DNA of 42,267 nt, taken from NCBI GenBank assembly GCA_017468985.1, contig JAFUHF010000078.1, positions 1-42,267 of the forward strand, given 5' to 3'. Shown piece after piece: positions 17,376 through 26,438 of this stretch; within the stretch, counting starts at the first letter, position 1, and every line of letters begins with the position of its first letter. The stretch is from Bacteroidaceae bacterium. Lineage in GTDB: Bacteria; Bacteroidota; Bacteroidia; Bacteroidales; Bacteroidaceae. Below the pieces are notes generated by a model, which was not told the DNA's origin, ran no database searches, and was given only the letters and a program-made list of their open reading frames with translations. Position numbers and translations under genes: made by a program.

Positions 17376-18638
17376 TCACCTTCCAAACACCTTGTCGCAG
17401 AAGTCCATGTAGCGCTGCCAGTCGTAGGGGGCCAGGGAGTGCTTGCCCGGGCGCATGTGGTAGCCGATGTCGGTCATCACCTGCTGCCCCACGGGTGGCA
17501 TCTCGGCGGAAGAGGGCCCATTCATGCCATACAGGGCCCACACGGGCGAGGCATAATAGGCAGCCAGATATTCCCCCTTCTGATCGGCCCAGCGGTCTTC
17601 GCTGGCACTGGCCACATAGGCATGGCGCGGCGCAACGAGGGCCACGAGCTCATGCTGATCGAAGGGCAGGTTTTGTTCTTTATCATTGTAATTACGGAAA
17701 TTGCGACAGAACCAGTGGGGAAAACTACCATTGATGATGCCCACCGTTTCGCCAAACTGGCGCTTGGAGAGCGCCGCACCGCCACAACCGGAATTGTTGG
17801 AGATGACCACCTGGAACCGCTCATCCTGTGCTCCGGCCCACAGGGCAGCCTTGCCCTGACGCGAGTGGCCTATCACGATGAGTTGCTTGCGATTGACCCA
17901 CGGCTGGCGGCACACCCAGTCGGCCACGCGACTGCTACCCCAGGCCCATGCGCCAATGGCCTGCCACGCCGTGCCGCTTTCTTCGGCAGGAAACAGCGAA
18001 GCCACCGAACGGGAGGCACCTTCGGGATAATCGGGACAGATATCTTCATAGAGCAGCGTTACCAAGGCGTAACCGCGATCAATGATGTTTTCAACAGGGA
18101 AAGGCTCGATGGCCGTTCTCCAGCCTGGCAGATTGTCGTGTGGATGGAGCGGACGCAGCATGTGGGGCGACGGCAAAAGCGTGGTGTCGCCCGTTACGTA
18201 ACGGTTGCCCTGAAAATTGTAGGCTATGAACACGGGTACGCGCCCCTTACGCTGGTTGGGAACGTAGACGGCCATCAGTGCCTTCACCTCGTTAACGCCC
18301 ACACCGAAGGTCATCATCACTTCGCGCATCGTGGCCTTGCCGCCCAATGCGAGGGGGCGCTCCGTGAGCACCTCGTAGGAGGTCTTCACCTTGCCGCGAG
18401 GCGTCACGCCGTATTCCTGCTCGCTGAGCATCTTCAGCAGTTCGGGCCGGCGGCGTTTCTCCCACTCCTTCGCCGTGGTCACCCTCCTGCCGTCCTCGCA
18501 GCGCAGAACGTCGGGCAACACGTAAGCCGGGATGTTCGATTCATCATAATTCACCTCCCTCTTCGACTGGGCAAAGGCCAAGAGGGGCATACACATAAAA
18601 CAAAATAAGAACGATCTTCGTATCATAACCTTATTCAT
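17376..18638 (-). CDS. CE15-type glucuronoyl esterase homologue (copy 2)
   Basis: This 420-residue paralogue of the next gene has a signal peptide (MIRRSFLFCFMCMPLLAFAQ region). Its nucleophile is Ser259 in GHSRQGK, followed by SGCGGAALSKR and His at about 400 in GKHSLAPYDW. The usual acid position is Asn, with ASEDRWAD as the likely alternative acid segment. Starts at 18638 (MNKV) or 18626 (MIRR) both give good signal peptides. It is the first gene of a two-gene unit that diverges from the OPT-kduI-kduD-MFS operon, whose enzymes would process released uronates, so a shared substrate is likely. Confidence 0.85.
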   Translation of the reverse strand: MNKVMIRRSFLFCFMCMPLLAFAQSKREVNYDESNIPAYVLPDVLRCEDGRRVTTAKEWEKRRRPELLKMLSEQEYGVTPRGKVKTSYEVLTERPLALGGKATMREVMMTFGVGVNEVKALMAVYVPNQRKGRVPVFIAYNFQGNRYVTGDTTLLPSPHMLRPLHPHDNLPGWRTAIEPFPVENIIDRGYALVTLLYEDICPDYPEGASRSVASLFPAEESGTAWQAIGAWAWGSSRVADWVCRQPWVNRKQLIVIGHSRQGKAALWAGAQDERFQVVISNNSGCGGAALSKRQFGETVGIINGSFPHWFCRNFRNYNDKEQNLPFDQHELVALVAPRHAYVASASEDRWADQKGEYLAAYYASPVWALYGMNGPSSAEMPPVGQQVMTDIGYHMRPGKHSLAPYDWQRYMDFCDKVFGR

Positions 18639-18725
18639 TAATGCTACGTTATTTACATCAAACAGAAAGTCTTCCTTCAACACTTACAGCGGCTTATCAA
18701 GCATAATCGCACCATCGAAGTTGGG

Positions 18726-18756
18726 CAAAGTTACGAAAAAACGGGTGATAAGGAAA
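18726..18756 (-). promoter_or_regulatory. Promoter for the CE15 pair
   Basis: On the minus strand TTTC (18753-18756), 19 bases, then TAACTTTG (18726-18733). The leader would be about 80 bases. An 8-bp inverted repeat, GGGTGATA (18743-18750) and TATCACCC (18824-18831), brackets the upstream region and could bind a regulator shared with the divergent operon. Confidence 0.6.
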
Positions 18757-18892
18757 GTGGAAATACACAGTTTTTCCAAGTTTACTTATCCGAGTGGAAG
18801 TAACTTTTCCAGAGCTACGAAAATATCACCCTACGAACACCCTGCAGCAGCGTTTTTATAGTAAAAACCACAGGTGATTCAATCTTTCTTTC

Positions 18893-18900
18893 TAAATTTG
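18893..18900 (+). promoter_or_regulatory. -7 box TAAATTTG for the OPT-kdu operon
   Basis: TAAATTTGC matches TAnnTTTG, 52 bases before the OPT start. No -33 TTTG is present at the usual distance, which would fit a promoter that needs an activator. Confidence 0.5.
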
Positions 18901-18952
18901 CAGTTTGTAAACTCTATATATCAAAGAAAAGAAACATATATCGTAATACTTT

Positions 18953-20929
18953 ATGGAAAATAAAGAGCAGATAAAACTACCGGAAAATGCATTCCGCGAA
19001 CTAAAGGAGGGCGAAGAATATCAGCCCGTAATGGATCCGCACGGCCAGCCGCGCGAAGTGACACCGTGGTCGGTGGCGTGGGGATTGGCCTTCGCCATCA
19101 TCTTCTCAGCAGCGTGTGCCTACCTCGGACTGAAGGTGGGCCAGGTGTTTGAAGCCGCGATTCCCATTACCATCATAGCCGTAGGCGTGGCTGGAGCCAC
19201 GCACCGGAAGAATGCACTGGGCGAAAACGTAATGATCCAGAGTATCGGAGCCTGTTCGGGCATGATCGTGGCCGGAGCCATCTTCACACTGCCTGCGCTC
19301 TATATTCTGCAAGCCAAATATCCCGAGATTACGGTGGACTTCATGAAGGTATTCCTGGCAAGCCTGCTTGGAGGATTCCTGGGCGTGCTGTTCATGATTC
19401 CCTTCCGCAAGTATTTTGTCAAGGAAATGCACGGCAAGTATCCCTTCCCCGAGGCTACGGCATCCACGCAGGTGCTGATGAGCGGCGAAGGAAGTTCGGC
19501 AGGCGCCAAGCCACTGCTCTTTGCCGGCCTCGTGGGCGGACTGTACGACTTCATCATCGCCACGTTCGGCTCATGGACAGACACCTTCACCACGAGTGTG
19601 TTCGGCTGGGGAGCCGCTGTGGCTGACAAGGCAAAGCTGGTGTTCAAGCTCAACACCGGAGCGGCCGTATTGGGCATGGGATACATCGTGGGCCTGAAAT
19701 ATGCCGCCATTATCTGTGCAGGTAGCGCCGTAGTATGGTGGCTCATTGTGCCGGGCATTGCATTGATATTCCCCGAAACACAAGTGGCAGAGGGTCTCAG
19801 TGCCACACAGGCATCACCCGAAGAAATCTTTAAATATGCCAAAAGCATTGGCATTGGCGGCATTGCCATGGCAGGACTCTTGGGCATCTGGAAAAGCCGT
19901 AAGATCATTTCCGGAGCGGCTCGCCTCACGGGAAAAGCCTTCAAGACCGTAGGAGCCGAAGCAGAAGCCCAAACCGTGCGCACACAGCGCGACCTCTCGA
20001 TGAAAATCGTGGCCATAGGAACGCTGCTGACCATCTTCGTGATATCCATATTCTTCTTTATAGGCGTAATGAACGGCAACCTGCTTTTCAGCATCGTAGC
20101 CATACTGATCGTAGCCTTGATTGCCTTCCTCTTTACCACTGTGGCAGCCAATGCCATCGCCATTGTGGGCAGTAATCCCGTAAGCGGAATGACACTCATG
20201 ACGCTCATTCTGGCTTCGGTAATCATGGTGGCCGTAGGACTGAAAGGCACGGGCGGCATGGTGGCCGCACTGCTGATGGGAGGCGTGGTATGTACAGCGT
20301 TGTCCACGGCAGGCAGTTTCGTAACGGACCTCAAGATTGGATATTGGCTCGGTTCCACACCGAAAAAGCAGGAAACCTATAAATTCCTCGGCATTCTGGC
20401 CAGTGCTGCGACTGTGGGAGGCGTGATTATGCTCCTGAACAGCACCTACGGGTTCACCAGTGGGCAGCTGGCAGCCCCACAGGCTAACGCCATGGCCGCC
20501 GTAATAGAACCGCTGATGAGCGGACAGGGAGCACCGTGGCTACTCTACGGCATTGGTGCCGTGATGGCTATTGCTTTGGACTACGTGGGCATCTCGGCCC
20601 TGGCTTTCGCATTGGGCATGTTCATACCGCTCGACCTGAACCTGCCGCTCCTGGTGGGAGGAATCGTAAACTGGTACGTAACTTCACGCAGCAAGGACAA
20701 GGAAGTCAATGCATCGCGCGGAGAGATGGGTACCCTGATTGCCAGTGGATTCATAGCAGGCGGAGCCCTGATGGGCGTGGTAAGCGCACTGCTGCGCTTC
20801 GCGAACTTCAACCCCGTAAACGATGCATGGGTGAACAGCACATGGAGCAACCTGCTGGCCGCCGCAACATACGTTCTGCTGATATGGTATTTCGTTAAAG
20901 CATCGATGAAAAAGAACAAACAAGCATGA
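18953..20929 (+). CDS. OPT family transporter
   Basis: This 658-residue inner-membrane protein has about 14-16 hydrophobic segments. It matches the OPT superfamily: [38 protein letters not shown] near the start (shown here only by its pattern) and [16 protein letters not shown]. Family members carry oligopeptides or metal chelates; the substrate here is unknown. Its stop overlaps the kduI start by four bases (ATGA), so it is translationally coupled to uronate catabolism. That context hints at a role in the same pathway, but this is inference. Confidence 0.88.
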   Translation: MENKEQIKLPENAFRELKEGEEYQPVMDPHGQPREVTPWSVAWGLAFAIIFSAACAYLGLKVGQVFEAAIPITIIAVGVAGATHRKNALGENVMIQSIGACSGMIVAGAIFTLPALYILQAKYPEITVDFMKVFLASLLGGFLGVLFMIPFRKYFVKEMHGKYPFPEATASTQVLMSGEGSSAGAKPLLFAGLVGGLYDFIIATFGSWTDTFTTSVFGWGAAVADKAKLVFKLNTGAAVLGMGYIVGLKYAAIICAGSAVVWWLIVPGIALIFPETQVAEGLSATQASPEEIFKYAKSIGIGGIAMAGLLGIWKSRKIISGAARLTGKAFKTVGAEAEAQTVRTQRDLSMKIVAIGTLLTIFVISIFFFIGVMNGNLLFSIVAILIVALIAFLFTTVAANAIAIVGSNPVSGMTLMTLILASVIMVAVGLKGTGGMVAALLMGGVVCTALSTAGSFVTDLKIGYWLGSTPKKQETYKFLGILASAATVGGVIMLLNSTYGFTSGQLAAPQANAMAAVIEPLMSGQGAPWLLYGIGAVMAIALDYVGISALAFALGMFIPLDLNLPLLVGGIVNWYVTSRSKDKEVNASRGEMGTLIASGFIAGGALMGVVSALLRFANFNPVNDAWVNSTWSNLLAAATYVLLIWYFVKASMKKNKQA

Positions 20930-21768
20930 AAACAAACTACGAACTGAGATATGCCGCGCATCCTGAAGATGCGAAGCACTACGACACCGCTCGCCTACGC
21001 AAGGATTTTCTGATAGAGAAAGTGTTTGCAGCAGACGAAGTGAACATGGTATACTCGATGTATGACCGCATGATAGTGGGTGGGGCCATGCCCGTGAAGG
21101 AGCCTCTGGAGCTGGAAGCCATCGAGCCGCTGAAAGCAGCATTTTTTCTGAGCCGCAGAGAGGTGGGCATCTACTGCGTAGGAGGTTCGGGCACGGTGCG
21201 TGTAGGCGACCAAGAGTTTCACCTTAATTATAAGGAAGCACTCTACTTGGGGCGCGGCGACCGCAAGGTGACCTTCGAAAGCGATGACGCAAACCGCCCT
21301 GCCAAGTTTTATTTCAACTCCACCACAGCCCACTGCACTTACCCTGACAAGAAAATTACCAAAGCCAATGCCATCGTGGCCCACATGGGCAGCCTGGAAG
21401 GCTCCAACGACCGCAACATCAACAAAATGATCGTTAACCAGGTGCTACCCACATGCCAGTTGCAAATGGGCATGACAGAACTGGCCCCGGGCAGCGTATG
21501 GAACACCATGCCAGCCCACACGCACAGCCGCAGAATGGAAGCCTACTTCTATTTCGATCTTCCTCAGGATCAGGCCATCTGTCACTTTATGGGCCAACCC
21601 CAGGAAACGCGCCACATCTGGATGCAGGGCGACCAAGCCGTGCTTTCACCGGAATGGTCGATACACTCCGCAGCGGCCACCAGCAACTATACTTTCATCT
21701 GGGGCATGGGCGGAGAGAATTTGGACTACGGGGATCAGGATTTCTATGCTATCACTGACCTGAAATGA
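20926..21768 (+). CDS. kduI: 5-dehydro-4-deoxy-D-glucuronate isomerase
   Basis: This 280-residue protein is a cupin-fold isomerase with normal KduI length. It shows [17 protein letters not shown] near residue 45, and a metal-binding cluster [16 protein letters not shown] at about 198-213 with a late His in [12 protein letters not shown]. KduI converts 4-deoxy-L-threo-5-hexosulose uronate, produced from unsaturated uronates, to 3-deoxy-D-glycero-2,5-hexodiulosonate in the cytoplasm. It overlaps OPT upstream and kduD downstream by four bases each. Confidence 0.96.
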   Translation: MKTNYELRYAAHPEDAKHYDTARLRKDFLIEKVFAADEVNMVYSMYDRMIVGGAMPVKEPLELEAIEPLKAAFFLSRREVGIYCVGGSGTVRVGDQEFHLNYKEALYLGRGDRKVTFESDDANRPAKFYFNSTTAHCTYPDKKITKANAIVAHMGSLEGSNDRNINKMIVNQVLPTCQLQMGMTELAPGSVWNTMPAHTHSRRMEAYFYFDLPQDQAICHFMGQPQETRHIWMQGDQAVLSPEWSIHSAAATSNYTFIWGMGGENLDYGDQDFYAITDLK

Positions 21769-22571
21769 CAAAAGACATGGAGAAACTATTCCGTCTGGAA
21801 GGAAAAGTAGCCCTCGTTACCGGTGCAGCCTATGGCATAGGGATGGCCATTGCCGAAGCGTTGGCCGAAGCAGGGGCGAAGATAGCCTTTAATTGCCGTG
21901 GAGAGGAGCATCTGAACAAAGCGCTCAGCAAATATGCCCAGAAAGGCATTGCTGCGAAAGGCTATCTGTGCGACGTGACGGACGAAGAAAGCGTAAGCCG
22001 CATGGTTAGCGACATAGAACGCGAGCTGGGGAGCATTGACATACTGGTGAATAACGCCGGTATCATCAAAAGAATTCCGATGGACCAAATGACGGCTGCA
22101 GAATTCCGGGAAGTGATTGACATCGACCTTAACGGACCGTTTATCGTATCGAAAACCGTGATTCCGGGAATGCTGCGCAAGGGGCACGGAAAGATTATCA
22201 ACATCTGCTCCATGATGAGCGAGCTGGGACGCGAAACGGTTTCGGCCTACGCCGCTGCCAAAGGGGGACTGAAGATGCTCACCCGGAACATTGCCTCGGA
22301 ATACGGAGGCAGAAACATTCAGTGCAACGGCATAGGCCCGGGCTACATCGCCACACCCCAAACGGCTCCTCTCCGTGAGCCACAGCCCGACGGCAGCCGT
22401 CATCCATTTGATGCTTTCATCGTAGCCAAAACGCCGGCAGGCCGCTGGGGAAATACTGACGACTTGAAAGGACCAGCGGTATTCTTGGCTTCGGATGCTT
22501 CCAACTTCGTCAACGGACAGATTCTCTACGTAGACGGAGGCATTTTGGCCTATATCGGCAAACAACCATAA
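21765..22571 (+). CDS. kduD: 2-keto-3-deoxygluconate-forming oxidoreductase (KduD)
   Basis: This 268-residue short-chain dehydrogenase has the nucleotide-binding motif TGAAYGIG (about 19-26), NNAG, and the catalytic Tyr and Lys in YAAAK at about 162. It begins with the KduD-like [13 protein letters not shown]. KduD reduces 3-deoxy-2,5-hexodiulosonate to 2-keto-3-deoxygluconate, the step after KduI. The ATG at 21765 gives the four-base overlap with kduI; an in-frame ATG at 21777 is a possible alternative. KdgK and KdgA, needed for later steps, are not in the window. Confidence 0.94.
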   Translation: MTKDMEKLFRLEGKVALVTGAAYGIGMAIAEALAEAGAKIAFNCRGEEHLNKALSKYAQKGIAAKGYLCDVTDEESVSRMVSDIERELGSIDILVNNAGIIKRIPMDQMTAAEFREVIDIDLNGPFIVSKTVIPGMLRKGHGKIINICSMMSELGRETVSAYAAAKGGLKMLTRNIASEYGGRNIQCNGIGPGYIATPQTAPLREPQPDGSRHPFDAFIVAKTPAGRWGNTDDLKGPAVFLASDASNFVNGQILYVDGGILAYIGKQP

Positions 22572-22604
22572 CCAATTGAGATTAATACCATTAATAAAAT
22601 CATC

Positions 22605-24041
22605 ATGACAGATAACAAGAGAATGACCAACTACCGCTGGGTGATTTGCGTATTACTGTTCTTCGCAACTACCATTAACTATATGGACCGGCAGGTATTG
22701 TCGTTGACGTTCCCCGACTTCATTTCTCCTGAGTTCCACTGGAGCAATAAAGACTACGGATTTGTAACCGGATGCTTCTCCCTCTTCTATGCCATCGCCA
22801 TGCTCTTTGCCGGACGCATTGTAGACTGGCTGGACACAAAGAAAGGCTTCATCGTGGCAGTCACCGTATGGTCGATTGGCGCCATACTCCATGCCTTCTG
22901 CGGCATAGCCACAGCAGGAACCCTCTCGGGCTCATTCGGGATCTCTTTTGAAGAGGCGCGCAACATCATCGCAACATCGGCCGATGTGGAAAAAGTAATT
23001 GCAGTAAGCATGGCACTATTTCTGGGAGCACGACTGATTCTGGCAGTAGGCGAAGCCGGCAGCTTTCCTGCCTGCGTCAAAGCAACGGCCGAATACTTCC
23101 CCAAGAAAGACCGCGCATACGCCACCAGCTGGTTTAATTCCGGCTCTACAATAGGCGCACTGATCGCACCACTCACCATTCCGTTCATAGCCAAAGCATA
23201 CGGGTGGGAAATGGCTTTCATTATCATTGGTGCCCTCGGATTTGTATGGATTGGATTCTGGCAGTTCCTCTATAAGAAGCCCGACAAGAATAATGCCGTC
23301 AACGCCGCTGAACTGAAATACATCAATCAAGATGACGAAGACCATCTGACATTACCGGCAACCGAAAGTAAAGCGAAAGTTTCATTATGGAAAGCATTCC
23401 GTCACCGCCAAACATGGGCCTTCGCCAGCGGCAAGTTCATGACCGACGGCGTATGGTGGTTCTTCCTGTTCTGGATTCCCAGCTACATGAAGCAAGTATT
23501 CCACATGGATACCACGCAGAGTGCTCCTTACATTTTCGTGATCTATCTGATTACGATGCTCTCAGTCTTTGGTGGTTATTTGCCCACCATTTTCATCGAG
23601 AAAAAGAAGATGAATCCCTACGCTGGCCGCATGCGCGCCATGCTCATCTTTGCATTCATACCGCTTCTCGTGCTTTTTGCTCAACCGCTTGGTAGTTACT
23701 CACCGTGGATTCCCATTATCATCATCGGCTTAGCTTGCACCGCCCATCAATCATGGTCGGCTAACATATTCACCACGGTCAGCGACATGTTCCCGAAGTA
23801 TGCTGTAGCCACAGTGACCGGCATAGGCGGAATGGCCGGCGGCCTCGGCTCATTCTTCATTCAGCAAGGCTCTGGTGCTTTCTTTGACTACGCCGCAGAA
23901 AACAACTTACACTTTGCCGGATTCTCTGGTATACAAGCAGGTTACTTCGTTGTGTTTATTTTCTGCGCCGTGGCCTATTTGATAGGTTGGTGTATCATAA
24001 AAACCCTGGTTCCCCACTTCAAGATCATCCGCGAACTGTAA
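22605..24041 (+). CDS. MFS hexuronate transporter (ExuT-like)
   Basis: This 478-residue protein has 12 predicted transmembrane segments and the anion:cation symporter-family start RWVICVLLFFATTINYMDRQ, with the MFS loop motif seen as GRIVDWLDTKKG. The branch includes ExuT and other sugar-acid transporters. It follows kduD by 33 bases and closes the operon, so it is probably the uptake system for hexuronates or unsaturated uronates. An insert of about 25 residues after FCGIATAGTLSG, between helices 3 and 4, is longer than in E. coli ExuT. Confidence 0.9.
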   Translation: MTDNKRMTNYRWVICVLLFFATTINYMDRQVLSLTFPDFISPEFHWSNKDYGFVTGCFSLFYAIAMLFAGRIVDWLDTKKGFIVAVTVWSIGAILHAFCGIATAGTLSGSFGISFEEARNIIATSADVEKVIAVSMALFLGARLILAVGEAGSFPACVKATAEYFPKKDRAYATSWFNSGSTIGALIAPLTIPFIAKAYGWEMAFIIIGALGFVWIGFWQFLYKKPDKNNAVNAAELKYINQDDEDHLTLPATESKAKVSLWKAFRHRQTWAFASGKFMTDGVWWFFLFWIPSYMKQVFHMDTTQSAPYIFVIYLITMLSVFGGYLPTIFIEKKKMNPYAGRMRAMLIFAFIPLLVLFAQPLGSYSPWIPIIIIGLACTAHQSWSANIFTTVSDMFPKYAVATVTGIGGMAGGLGSFFIQQGSGAFFDYAAENNLHFAGFSGIQAGYFVVFIFCAVAYLIGWCIIKTLVPHFKIIREL

Positions 24042-24057
24042 AAAACGAATGTAAATC

Positions 24058-24088
24058 CTTGCTATTTTGTCAGAAAAGCGTACTTTTG
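24058..24088 (+). promoter_or_regulatory. Promoter for rpsP
   Basis: CTTG (24058-24061), 19 bases, then TACTTTTG (24081-24088). The leader is about 50 bases. Confidence 0.65.
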
Positions 24089-24144
24089 CACCGCCGTTAC
24101 GAGTTAGCGGCATTATTCAAACCTATTAAACATTACAATTAATT

Positions 24145-24714
24145 ATGGCAACTAAAATCAGATTGCAAAGAAGAGGAAGAAAAGGCTATGCCTTCTACTC
24201 TATCGTAATCGCAAACTCAAGTGCTCCACGTGATGGACGCTTTATTGAGAAAGTTGGAACTTACAATCCCAACACGAACCCCTCTACTGTAGATTTGAAT
24301 TTTGAACGTGCCCTCTATTGGGTAGAAGTTGGTGCACAGCCCACTGACACTGTTCGTAACATTCTCTCGCGAGAAGGCGTTATGCTCAAAAAACATCTCA
24401 ACGTAGGTGTACGTAAGGGCGCTTTCGACGAAGCTGCTGCTCAAGCAAAGTTTGAAGCTTGGAAAAAGGAGAAAGAACTGAAATTAAGCAAAATTATTGT
24501 TAAGCAAGTCGAAGAAAAGAAGTCTGCCAAGACCGCTCGCTTAGAAGCAGAGAAGAAAGTAAACGAAACCATTGCAAAGAAAGTTGCAGAAAAGAAGGCT
24601 GAAGCCCTGAAGGCCGCTGAAGAAGCAGCAGCCACAGCTGCCGCTGAAGCAAACGAAGCTGCCGCAGAAGCTGTTGAAACTCCAGCAGAGCCAGAAGCAC
24701 CAGCTGCAGAGTAA
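24145..24714 (+). CDS. rpsP: 30S ribosomal protein S16 with long C-terminal extension
   Basis: This 189-residue protein starts with the S16 core: [17 protein letters not shown], then [30 protein letters not shown]. The core ends near residue 80, the usual full length in Proteobacteria. The rest is a lysine-glutamate-alanine-rich helical tail, ending in an acidic, proline-containing stretch (EAPAAE). I believe such tails are common in Bacteroidota S16 proteins. It is transcribed alone, without the usual rimM-trmD partners, and is followed by a long imperfect hairpin. Confidence 0.96.
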   Translation: MATKIRLQRRGRKGYAFYSIVIANSSAPRDGRFIEKVGTYNPNTNPSTVDLNFERALYWVEVGAQPTDTVRNILSREGVMLKKHLNVGVRKGAFDEAAAQAKFEAWKKEKELKLSKIIVKQVEEKKSAKTARLEAEKKVNETIAKKVAEKKAEALKAAEEAAATAAAEANEAAAEAVETPAEPEAPAAE

Positions 24715-24737
24715 CTTTCTACTTCAAGATTAATTAG

Positions 24738-24808
24738 TCCACAGATTTCAGACAGATTCCGCGATGCATTAATATCATAGCATCGGTATGGTCTGCGAAG
24801 TCTGTGGA
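24738..24808 (+). terminator. Long imperfect hairpin after rpsP; same arms as the 8249 element
   Basis: TCCACAGA (24738-24745) pairs with TCTGTGGA (24801-24808). Pairing continues inward imperfectly to GATGC (24763-24767) and GCATC (24780-24784), around a 12-base loop. The following bases, TTATTCG, are only moderately T-rich, so it may act as a terminator or leader structure. Its ends match the hairpin at 8249-8311 (right side AGTCTGTGGATT in both). Confidence 0.55.
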
Positions 24809-24862
24809 TTATTCGTTTCTAACCAGAAGTACATCACATTATTCTTACCCAAATTCCCCATC

Positions 24863-25873
24863 ATGAAAAAGACACTTTTCCTTATTGCTTTCACGCTATT
24901 CACACTGCTCACCGCTGGTGCACAGAAAGGACCACAACTTATCATCTTCGACACAGATATGGGCAATGACGTTGATGATGCCCTTGCACTTGATCTGCTC
25001 TATAAATATCAGGACATGGGAAAGATTAAACTTATTGCCATCATGTCTAATAAACAAGGTGAGGAATCTGCCCGTTTCATTGACATTATGAATACTTGGT
25101 ATGGTTATCCTAACATTCCCATCGGCATCGTACGCGGCGGATATGTAGAGAAGAAACTCACCAATTATGCCAGCATCGTATCTGATATGAAAACAGAAGG
25201 AAAACCTGCTTTCAAAACAACAATACCTGATGTCAATCAGTTGCCCGATGCACACCAGCTCTATCGCCAGATTCTCGCAAAGCAAGCAGACCATTCCGTT
25301 ATTATCATCTCTACAGGATTTTCTACCAACCTTGCACGCCTGCTCGAAACCAAAGCAGATCAATATTCCTCCCTCTCAGGAAAGCAACTCATCGCAAAAA
25401 AGGTAAAGTATCTGTCCGTCATGGCTGGCCGCTTCGATAAAGACGATTATTCTGAATACAATGTGCTTAATGACATTCCGGCATGCGCCAAGCTCTTTGC
25501 AGAATGCCCTGTTCCCATCATTACTTCACCCTTTGAATTAGGATTAGCCGTGAAATACCCGGGGAAAAGCATTGAGAACGACTTCAACTGGGCCAAACTC
25601 CATCCGATGGTGGAAGCCTACAAGTGCTATCTGAAGATGCCTTACGACCGCCCCACTTGGGACGTCACTTCTGTACTCGAAGTACTTGAGCCCAATACTT
25701 ACATGACGCGCACACAGGCTGGAAATATCTTTGTTGATCCCAAGGGCCGCACACATTTCACCAAAAGCCTGGATGGAAAGCACTACTACCTCACTATTAC
25801 GCCGGAACAAGGCGAAAGTATGAAGCAGTACTTCATAGATATACTTAAAAAGAAACCCAAAAGCCAGCAATAA
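24863..25873 (+). CDS. Exported nucleoside-hydrolase-like protein
   Basis: This 336-residue protein has a signal peptide (MKKTLFLIAFTLFTLLTAGA) followed at once by the calcium-binding signature of inosine-uridine nucleoside hydrolases, DTDMGNDVDDALAL (about residues 31-44). Later features include VSDMK and TGFSTNLARLLE. Most family members are cytoplasmic and cleave the N-glycosidic bond of ribonucleosides; the signal peptide suggests a periplasmic or surface role. The ATG at 24863 is chosen because the 25 extra codons from 24788 fall in the right arm of the hairpin upstream. Substrate is uncertain. Confidence 0.82.
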   Translation: MKKTLFLIAFTLFTLLTAGAQKGPQLIIFDTDMGNDVDDALALDLLYKYQDMGKIKLIAIMSNKQGEESARFIDIMNTWYGYPNIPIGIVRGGYVEKKLTNYASIVSDMKTEGKPAFKTTIPDVNQLPDAHQLYRQILAKQADHSVIIISTGFSTNLARLLETKADQYSSLSGKQLIAKKVKYLSVMAGRFDKDDYSEYNVLNDIPACAKLFAECPVPIITSPFELGLAVKYPGKSIENDFNWAKLHPMVEAYKCYLKMPYDRPTWDVTSVLEVLEPNTYMTRTQAGNIFVDPKGRTHFTKSLDGKHYYLTITPEQGESMKQYFIDILKKKPKSQQ

Positions 25874-25943
25874 GAACTGGAATCTATACGAACTCCTTAT
25901 TCCTTTTGCACAATCCAACCAGTCTAGGTTGGAAGTTTTCAAC

Positions 25944-26000
25944 ACTCCTACCTCTCCTACCTATTCCATTCAGTGAATGGATGGTTTGAAAGGTAGGAGT
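25944..26000. terminator. Nested palindrome between convergent genes
   Basis: ACTCCTACC (25944-25952) pairs with GGTAGGAGT (25992-26000). CTCCTACCT is repeated at 25954-25962 and can compete for the same arm. In the centre CCATTCAGTGAATGG (25966-25980) is a perfect palindrome around one base. It can serve as a two-way terminator. The inner part also encodes the last residues of the CYTH protein. Confidence 0.6.
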
Positions 26001-26433
26001 TATAATATTTTTCATTTCCCGTTACTTCTTTGCCCACAAACGGAGGAATTTCAAACGTCTCATCCGCAGACTGGACTTCTATTTCAGCCAAAATAAGCCC
26101 CACATTGTCTCCACGAAACTCGTCTATTTCCCATACATGCCCAGCATAAGGTACAATGTGGCGCACTTTTTCTATTATTCCCGGCTCACAACATAGCTGC
26201 AACATCTGCTCAGCCTCTGCAAGGGGAATCTCCTGCTCAAACTCATAACGTGTGAGTCCATCAGACCGTGTTGGACCCTTCACTGTGAAGTATGCACGGT
26301 CTCCATAAATACGAACACGCACCGTACGCTCTTTCAAGCTTGAAAGATATCCTTGCACAATGCGCGTTGAGCGCGTTACGTATGAATTAAAGCAGCCTTT
26401 TACCAGGAACTTATGTTCTATCTCTAATGGCAC
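25957..26433 (-). CDS. CYTH-domain (triphosphate tunnel) protein
   Basis: This 158-residue protein has the family hallmark E-x-E-x-K near the N-terminus (EIEHKFLV, residues 4-11), then RVRIYGDRAYFTVKGP and later WEIDEFRGDN and LAEIEVQ, which are the charged strands lining the tunnel. Related bacterial proteins hydrolyse inorganic triphosphate; activity here is not proven. The start codon is GTG (26433), 5 bases after the 47-residue gene, and both appear to be in the prfB transcript. Confidence 0.88.
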   Translation of the reverse strand: MPLEIEHKFLVKGCFNSYVTRSTRIVQGYLSSLKERTVRVRIYGDRAYFTVKGPTRSDGLTRYEFEQEIPLAEAEQMLQLCCEPGIIEKVRHIVPYAGHVWEIDEFRGDNVGLILAEIEVQSADETFEIPPFVGKEVTGNEKYYNSYLSNHPFTEWNR

Positions 26434-26438
26434 TGCTT

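Noticed and set aside
17339-17386. Upstream ATG for CE15 copy 1
   Set aside because: The extra 16 residues overlap the end of copy 2 and precede a complete signal peptide.
17439-18608. 389-codon antisense open frame opposite CE15 copy 2
   Set aside because: Composition shadow of a GC-rich gene; no recognisable domain and it covers conserved catalytic motifs of the real gene.
24788-24862. Upstream ATG for the nucleoside-hydrolase-like gene
   Set aside because: It lies in the hairpin right arm and would put 25 residues before a clear signal peptide.
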